A DNA stretch of 64,000 nucleotides from the NCBI GenBank assembly GCA_016874005.1, contig VGVQ01000001.1, positions 186,001 to 250,000 on the forward strand. Direction: 5' to 3'. Numbering within the stretch: the stretch's first letter is position 1; each line of letters starts with the position of its first letter. Both the position numbers and the translations under genes were made by a program. The notes under the pieces are model-generated. The model saw only the letters and a list, made by a program, of their open reading frames with translations, did not search any database and had not been told where the DNA came from. The stretch comes from Gemmatimonadota bacterium. GTDB taxonomy: Bacteria > Gemmatimonadota > Gemmatimonadetes > Gemmatimonadales > GWC2-71-9. Positions 59,611-64,000 of this stretch are shown one piece after another.

Positions 59611-60641
59611 TTGGGGAACAGGTACGCGGTGTCGCGCACGGTGGCGTCTCGGCCGTCGTGGGCCGCGTAGTCCGAGGGGAACAACGAGGCCCCACCGACG
59701 TCGCCCCGTTTGTTGACCGCATAGAAATTGAGCTGATACCGCGGCCGTCCCGACGGGTCGAGCAGTCGAGGCGGGGTGAGCGACACCACCCGCTTCAACG
59801 CGGCCAGCCCGGCGTCGGTGGGCGACATCCCCTGCCGCATGTACTCCACCGTCAGGAAGCCGCCGCAAGCCATGATGTTCGCCTCGCCCAACCCGGTCGA
59901 CCCCGCCGAGCCGACCGCGTTGTCGGTGTACTGACCCGCCCCGACGATCGGCGAATCCCCCGAGCGGCCCGGGATCTTGAACGCCAAGCCGCTGGTCGTC
60001 GTCACCGAACTCAGGTCGCCGCGATCGTTGATGGTGTTGAGGTTGATGGTCCCGGTCGGCCGCGGGCCGATCGGCTCCTGCTCCCCGACGTCCACCCAAT
60101 CGTCTTCCTTCCCCCGGTTGGCCCGCCACCGAAGCCAGATCTCCCGCGACTTCGAAGTCAGGAGGTCTTCCTCCCGGAACCCGAACGACAACGCGAACCG
60201 CTTGGCCCCCGCCCCGACCAGGAGGATGTGATTGGTATACTTGAGTACCAGACGAGCCACTTCGCTCGGCGTCTTGATGCCCTCGAGACAGGCGACTGCT
60301 CCGGCCCGTTTCGACGGTCCGTGCATGCAACTCGCGTCGAGTTGCACCACGCCCTCTTCGTTGGGCAGCCCGCCGTACCCCACCGAGGTGTCCTCGGGAT
60401 CGAGTTCTTGGATCTTGACTCCTTCGACCGCCGCGTCGAGGGTATCGACACCGCGGGTCATCAACTCCATCGCCTTGGCGACGCCCCGCAGACCGTTGGA
60501 ACTCGCCACCGCCGCGAAACGGGCGGCTCCCGGAATGATGACGGCTGGCGCGGGGAAACCGGTCCGGTCAACGGTATGACCGACCAGCGGGGCGGCGGCG
60601 GCCGCGCCCAGGAAGGAACGACGGGACAGGGTCTCGGTCAT
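59607..60641 (-). CDS. Tat-exported N4-(beta-N-acetylglucosaminyl)-L-asparaginase / isoaspartyl peptidase family
   Basis: 344 residues. The start MTETLSRRSFLGAAAAAPLV is a twin-arginine signal. The Ntn-hydrolase core follows: by alignment to aspartylglucosaminidase the nucleophile is the Thr before INLNT (about residue 200), where autocleavage makes alpha and beta subunits, and VTTTSGLAFKIPGR and GDSPIVGAGQY are substrate-loop motifs. It cleaves the GlcNAc-Asn link or beta-aspartyl peptides. GGAGCGG precedes ATG 60641. Co-transcribed with the barrel gene downstream; divergent from the aminotransferase gene. Confidence 0.88.
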   Translation of the reverse strand: MTETLSRRSFLGAAAAAPLVGHTVDRTGFPAPAVIIPGAARFAAVASSNGLRGVAKAMELMTRGVDTLDAAVEGVKIQELDPEDTSVGYGGLPNEEGVVQLDASCMHGPSKRAGAVACLEGIKTPSEVARLVLKYTNHILLVGAGAKRFALSFGFREEDLLTSKSREIWLRWRANRGKEDDWVDVGEQEPIGPRPTGTINLNTINDRGDLSSVTTTSGLAFKIPGRSGDSPIVGAGQYTDNAVGSAGSTGLGEANIMACGGFLTVEYMRQGMSPTDAGLAALKRVVSLTPPRLLDPSGRPRYQLNFYAVNKRGDVGGASLFPSDYAAHDGRDATVRDTAYLFPK

Positions 60642-60710
60642 CAACCGCTCCGGGTCGAAAGGCGGGTTCAGGTTGCCCGGAATGTGCACCCCTCACGCCC
60701 AACCCTCAAC

Positions 60711-60738
60711 TTGCCACGACGCACGGTTGCGGTAGGTT
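60711..60738 (+). promoter_or_regulatory. Predicted promoter giving a leaderless aminotransferase transcript
   Basis: TTGCCA at 60711-60716 and TAGGTT at 60733-60738 with a 16-base spacer. The -10 ends six bases before ATG 60745, so the RNA would begin at the start codon. No Shine-Dalgarno is seen before that ATG, which supports the reading. Confidence 0.45.
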
Positions 60739-60744
60739 CCCGCC

Positions 60745-61878
60745 ATGATGGAATTTGGCCGGAACTTCCTGCCGGGCCCCACCGGGGTCCACCCAGAGGT
60801 CCTCGCTTCGCTCACGGCGCCGATGTTCGCTCACTACGGCCCGAAGATGCGCCCATTCCTGGAGGAGATCCAACCGGCGCTTCGCGAAATGTTTGGGACC
60901 TCGCGTCCGGTCTTCACGGTCACCTGCTCGGGCACCGGGATGATGGAGATGGCGATCCGCAACTCGGTGCGAGACCGGGTCCTGGTCGTCGTGAGCGGTT
61001 TCTTCGGCGAGTACTTCGCCCGGATCGCCGAGGAGTGCGGGAAAGAGGTGGTCCGGGTCCACGTCCCGTTCGGTCAGGTCATCAGCGGCGAGACACTGGA
61101 GATGTTCCTCGACGGCCCCCGGGTCGACGCGGTGGCGTTGGTCCACTCCGAGTCCTCGAGCGGAGCCCTGGCGCCGCTGGACGCGATTGCCGGGGTAGTC
61201 CGGCGCCACGACGACGTGATGCTCCTCGTCGACGGGATCAGCTCCGCCGCCGGGATCCCGATCGAGATGGACCGGCTCGGCATCGATTTCATGATCACCG
61301 GATCCCAGAAAGCGCTGTCGCTGCCACCGGGACTTGCCTTCGGCGCGGTGAGCGAACGGCTCGAGGCTCGGGCCCGCGAGGTACTCGACGTAGGACGCTA
61401 CTTCAGCGTGACTCGCTGGGTCAGGATGGCCGTGGAGATGCAACTGTTCGAGACCCCGGCGCTCTCGCTCTACCTTGCCCTGGTCTGCCAACTCCGGCGG
61501 ATCGCCGAGCGGGGTGGCTGGCCGGCGCGGTGGGCCAACCAGCGCGCGCTCGCCGAGTCGATGTGGCAATGGGTCGACCGGCAGGAGGAGGTGCGCTATT
61601 TCACGCCAGCCGGCCAGCGGACCCCGACCGTCTCGGTACTCGATGTCGGGCCGCATCGCGACGCCCGTGAGCTGATCGCGCAGCTCGACGCCGCGGGTTA
61701 CGCCGCGGCCTGGGCCGTCGACCAACCGACCGACCGCCGAATCCTCCGAATCGGCCACATGGGCGACTTGGAGCCCGGTCATCTCGAGACCTTTCTCGGG
61801 GTGCTCGGGCCCTTGCTATCGGGCCGAGGGCCCGACGATCATTCGCGCCTCAATGTCTCGGGAGTCGCTCATGGGTAG
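60745..61878 (+). CDS. Class V (alanine-glyoxylate type) PLP aminotransferase
   Basis: 377 residues, complete. N-terminal NFLPGPTGVHPEVL, the glycine-rich CSGTGMMEMAI, PLP Asp in LLVDGISSAAG and the Schiff-base Lys in TGSQKALSLPPG near residue 189 are standard for the alanine-glyoxylate/serine-pyruvate/ureidoglycine group. It transfers an amino group to glyoxylate or pyruvate; exact donor unknown. The gene after it begins eight bases before its stop. Only weak ribosome-binding sequence precedes ATG 60745. Confidence 0.88.
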   Translation: MMEFGRNFLPGPTGVHPEVLASLTAPMFAHYGPKMRPFLEEIQPALREMFGTSRPVFTVTCSGTGMMEMAIRNSVRDRVLVVVSGFFGEYFARIAEECGKEVVRVHVPFGQVISGETLEMFLDGPRVDAVALVHSESSSGALAPLDAIAGVVRRHDDVMLLVDGISSAAGIPIEMDRLGIDFMITGSQKALSLPPGLAFGAVSERLEARAREVLDVGRYFSVTRWVRMAVEMQLFETPALSLYLALVCQLRRIAERGGWPARWANQRALAESMWQWVDRQEEVRYFTPAGQRTPTVSVLDVGPHRDARELIAQLDAAGYAAAWAVDQPTDRRILRIGHMGDLEPGHLETFLGVLGPLLSGRGPDDHSRLNVSGVAHG

Positions 61879-62506
61879 GCTGTTTGGCTCGGTCGTCGGC
61901 ATGGTCGCGGTCCTGGCCCTGGGGGGTCCGGACGTCCTGCCGGCCCAGCGGGCGAAAGTGGTGCTCACACCCCTGGTCGGCGGCTACGTTCCTCTGACCG
62001 ATTTGGGGTCGGCTTCGGTCAGCATCGGCGGCCAGAATGTCACCGCCTCGGCGAAGATGCAGGCGGCCCCGCTCTTCGGTGCCAAGTTTGGTTACTACCC
62101 TCGGGGTCGATTCGGCCTCGAGGTGGGCTACTTCTTCTCGAGTCCGAAATCCCGGATCTCGGTCGGCGCCTCGGGACGGGAGGATGACGGAGAGGTCCAG
62201 GGCGGTTCGCTCAAGGGAAGCTACCGGCTGACCGACGGCACCACCGACACCGACTTCTTTCTGAGCGCCGGCCTCAGCGGGACCAACCACGGCGGCGATC
62301 TGTTCGATGCGACCCAGGCTCAGGATCAGTTCGATGTCGGCGGGGCGGTCGGCGCCGGGCTCCACGTCCAGTTGTCGCCCCAGGTCACCCTGCGGGTCGA
62401 AGGCGACCTCAACGTCTACAAATGGAGCCAGTTCCGGATCGTCTCGTCGAAGACCCAGGCCGATTTCCTGCTCACCGCGGGCTTGGGGCTCCGACTCGGC
62501 CGTTAG
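61871..62506 (+). CDS. Small outer-membrane beta-barrel (OmpW/porin-like)
   Basis: 211 residues from ATG 61871, which has GGGAG seven bases upstream. Signal peptide ending LPAQ, then alternating strands: GGYVPLTDLG, AKFGYYPRGRFGLEVGYFF, DTDFFLSAGLSG, TLRVEGDLNVYKW and the last strand LLTAGLGLRLGR. It looks like an eight-stranded barrel. The terminal residue is Arg after Gly, not Phe. Its start overlaps the aminotransferase stop by eight bases. No specific family recognised. Confidence 0.68.
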   Translation: MGRLFGSVVGMVAVLALGGPDVLPAQRAKVVLTPLVGGYVPLTDLGSASVSIGGQNVTASAKMQAAPLFGAKFGYYPRGRFGLEVGYFFSSPKSRISVGASGREDDGEVQGGSLKGSYRLTDGTTDTDFFLSAGLSGTNHGGDLFDATQAQDQFDVGGAVGAGLHVQLSPQVTLRVEGDLNVYKWSQFRIVSSKTQADFLLTAGLGLRLGR

Positions 62507-62509
62507 GTC

Positions 62510-63088
62510 ATGCGGCGGATCGCGAACTACTTCCTTCGAGGGATGCTGATCACGGTCCCCGCGCTGGTCACGTTCTATCTCTGCTGGTACGCGATTCGGT
62601 GGTTCGACGACCTCTTCGGGATCACCATCCCGGGGGTCGGCTTGATCATCGCGCTGGTGGCGATCACGCTGATCGGCTGGTTGGGCTCGAACCTGGTGAC
62701 CCGCTCCCTGATCGGCAGTTTCGACGAACTGCTCGCCAAGCTCCCGTTCGTTCGGCTGCTCTACACCAGCGTCAAGGACCTGCTCGGCGCCTTCGTCGGA
62801 GAACAGCGGCGGTTCAACCGTCCGGTCCGGGCTAGAATCTGACAGGGCGACGCCGAGGTGTATCTGCTCGGCTTCGTCACCGCCGAGACGTTAGGTAACC
62901 TCGGCCGGCCTGGCGAAGTGGCGGTCTACGTTCCGTTTTCGTACAGCGTCGCCGGTCACATCCTGATTCTGCCGAGTGAGCGAGTCGAGGTGCTCGCCGC
63001 CGACGCGGCCGACACCATGGCGTTCATCGTCTCGGGTGGCGTCGGCCGATCGGCCCGGCCGGCCCGGAGTCCGGCGCCCCCCGCCTGA
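62510..63088 (+). pseudogene. DUF502 membrane protein interrupted by an in-frame TGA
   Basis: One frame from ATG 62510 to the TGA ending at 63088 has the whole DUF502 pattern, broken by TGA at 62840-62842 with no frame change. Before it: two membrane helices (MLITVPALVTFYLCWYAI and GLIIALVAITLIGWLG) and LLYTSVKDLLGAF. After it: VYLLGFVTAETLG, VYVPFSYSVAGHILILP, and DTMAFIVSGGVG, the conserved C-terminus. The family is normally one polypeptide of about 190-220 residues. It may be a recent nonsense mutation, a sequencing error, or translational read-through. A GTG at 62858 could restart the second half but has no good ribosome site. Confidence 0.75.
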
Positions 63089-63206
63089 GCGCCGGTCGAC
63101 GAGCGACCGGTTAACGAATCGGCCGCCCACCCGTCTTTCAGGACGAGCGGCTCGCTGGACCCAAGTGCAACGGTTTGCCGAGCCCTGAACCGAACCGAAA
63201 CCGCCT

Positions 63207-63212
63207 GGAGGA
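63207..63212 (+). promoter_or_regulatory. Shine-Dalgarno GGAGGA preceding an ATT start
   Basis: GGAGGA followed by seven bases and then ATT at 63220-63222. It decides the proposed start of the lipoprotein gene. Confidence 0.55.
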
Positions 63213-63219
63213 ACGCGTC

Positions 63220-64000
63220 ATTAAGTCGTTGCGCCATGGGGCTTTAGCCCTCGTCGTCGGGTTCGCCGCCTGCAGCACGGACGGTACCGGCCCCGATCTC
63301 TCGCCACTACAGTCCCTCGTTCTCAATCGTGACGTCGCCCTGGTGGCTGCCGATGCCGCCGCCCAGGACGTGGAGTTGATCGGCGGCCCGGGAGGGAGCT
63401 TCGGTATCGGGTTGGCGCCGTCACTGGCCGCGGCCGATGACGAACATGCCCCGTTCCGCTGCGGAACCCATACCCGCGATGGTCTGAGCGTGGTCCGCAC
63501 CTGCACCTTCAAGAACGCCGCGGGCGAGACTCAGTCGAGCTACGACCCCCAAACGACGGCATCGGTCTCGATTCACGCCGAGATCGACGGCAACCTCTCG
63601 CGGGACAATTGGAGCGCCACGATCGAACGGGTTCGGGACCTGGTGGTGAGCGGCTTGGCGGGGAACGAAACCCGGCGTACCTGGAACGGCACCGGCACCA
63701 GCACCTCGACCCGGTCGCGCCATCGCGAGGGGACCGAAACCCGCCAATATGACGTCTCCGCGAACGGCGTCATGACCAACGTGGTGGTCGGCGTGCCCCG
63801 GTCAGCCAACGTCTGGCCGCTCTCAGGGACGATAACCAAGAATGTCACCATCAAGATCACCGGCGGACCGCGCGACGGCCAGACGGTGACCCGCACCGTG
63901 ACCATCACCTTCAACGGCACCCAGTTCGTTCCGATCACGGTCAACGGCGACACCTTCACCTTCGACCTCAGGATTCGCCGGATCGTTCGCGACAACGGCT
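63220..64000 (+). CDS. Lipoprotein of unknown function, apparently starting at AUU (partial, runs off the window)
   Basis: The frame stays open to the window end, giving 260 residues. If ATT 63220 is read as Met the N-terminus is MKSLRHGALALVVGFAAC, a standard lipoprotein signal with basic n-region and lipobox; GGAGGA is spaced seven bases upstream. A TTG at 63229 is the nearest usual start, but it loses the Lys and stands 16 bases from GGAGGA. The mature protein is rich in Thr and beta strands (TASVSIHAEIDGNLS, TWNGTGTSTSTRSR, TITKNVTIKITGG) with two Cys (FRCGTH, VRTCTF). No family recognised. Confidence 0.7.
   Translation, partial: MKSLRHGALALVVGFAACSTDGTGPDLSPLQSLVLNRDVALVAADAAAQDVELIGGPGGSFGIGLAPSLAAADDEHAPFRCGTHTRDGLSVVRTCTFKNAAGETQSSYDPQTTASVSIHAEIDGNLSRDNWSATIERVRDLVVSGLAGNETRRTWNGTGTSTSTRSRHREGTETRQYDVSANGVMTNVVVGVPRSANVWPLSGTITKNVTIKITGGPRDGQTVTRTVTITFNGTQFVPITVNGDTFTFDLRIRRIVRDNG

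Noticed and set aside
62840-62842. TGA in DUF502 as a selenocysteine codon
   Set aside because: The family has no conserved Cys at this place, and I saw no convincing SECIS-like stem-loop just downstream.
1-64000. tRNA, rRNA or CRISPR features
   Set aside because: No cloverleaf-like sequence, conserved rRNA segment or regularly spaced direct repeat was noticed on either strand.

Overview
The window is GC-rich, densely coded bacterial chromosome. Several traits point to the phylum Gemmatimonadota (or a close Acidobacteria-like lineage): tandem secreted proteins that fuse a TolB-type propeller to an amidohydrolase, a PadR regulator next to a duplicated FtsX/MacB permease without its own ATPase (ADOP type), secreted Asp-box propellers, Omp85-like barrels, and abundant signal peptides of a diderm cell. 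This is inferred from gene families only. I see no rRNA, tRNA, CRISPR array, integrase or transposase.

Layout. 1-309 is the end of a possible TetR-type regulator. 311-10697 (minus) is an operon of three paralogous propeller-amidohydrolases with overlapping stops and starts. 10865-17704 holds a TPR protein, an Fpg/Nei glycosylase, another secreted amidohydrolase and a large Asp-box propeller. 17913-24808 (minus) is a compact six-gene catabolic operon: GNAT, cytochrome P450, alpha/beta hydrolase, DadA-like FAD oxidoreductase, nitronate monooxygenase-like enzyme and D-aminoacylase. 24917-28025 is a PadR/ADOP pair behind a promoter with a perfect 10-bp inverted repeat. 28054-32168 is a loose region of small genes with a signal peptidase remnant and, divergently arranged, a pore-loop membrane protein and a Pycsar-effector-like (PycTM) membrane protein. 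32397-41409 is an efflux operon: TolC, membrane fusion protein, two different RND pumps and a DUF3830 protein. 42546-49667 is a periplasmic redox region: amidohydrolase, PQQ/cytochrome c quinohemoprotein, two related secreted proteins, DUF6152, two four-helix membrane proteins and a c-type cytochrome lipoprotein. 49954-56661 is gyrA followed by a serine/threonine dehydratase, a REC-GAF-GGDEF protein, a Ser/Thr kinase and a lipoprotein. 56741-64000 holds a saccharopine dehydrogenase-like enzyme, a thioredoxin-like protein, a barrel, a Tat-exported asparaginase, an aminotransferase, a second barrel, a DUF502 gene interrupted by TGA, and a lipoprotein cut by the window end.

How it works together. 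Most products are secreted or envelope proteins: peptidases and amidohydrolases to break down peptides and N-acyl amino acids, efflux pumps, and periplasmic electron transfer. Gene pairs are often translationally coupled by 4-nt ATGA or GTGA overlaps. Features of special interest are two genes that appear to start at AUC and AUU codons behind perfect Shine-Dalgarno sequences, the in-frame TGA in the DUF502 gene, a hexamer (GTTAGG/CCTAAC) that accounts for nearly every TTAGG in the window, promoters placed so that the transcript would be leaderless, and the PycTM/pore-loop pair.
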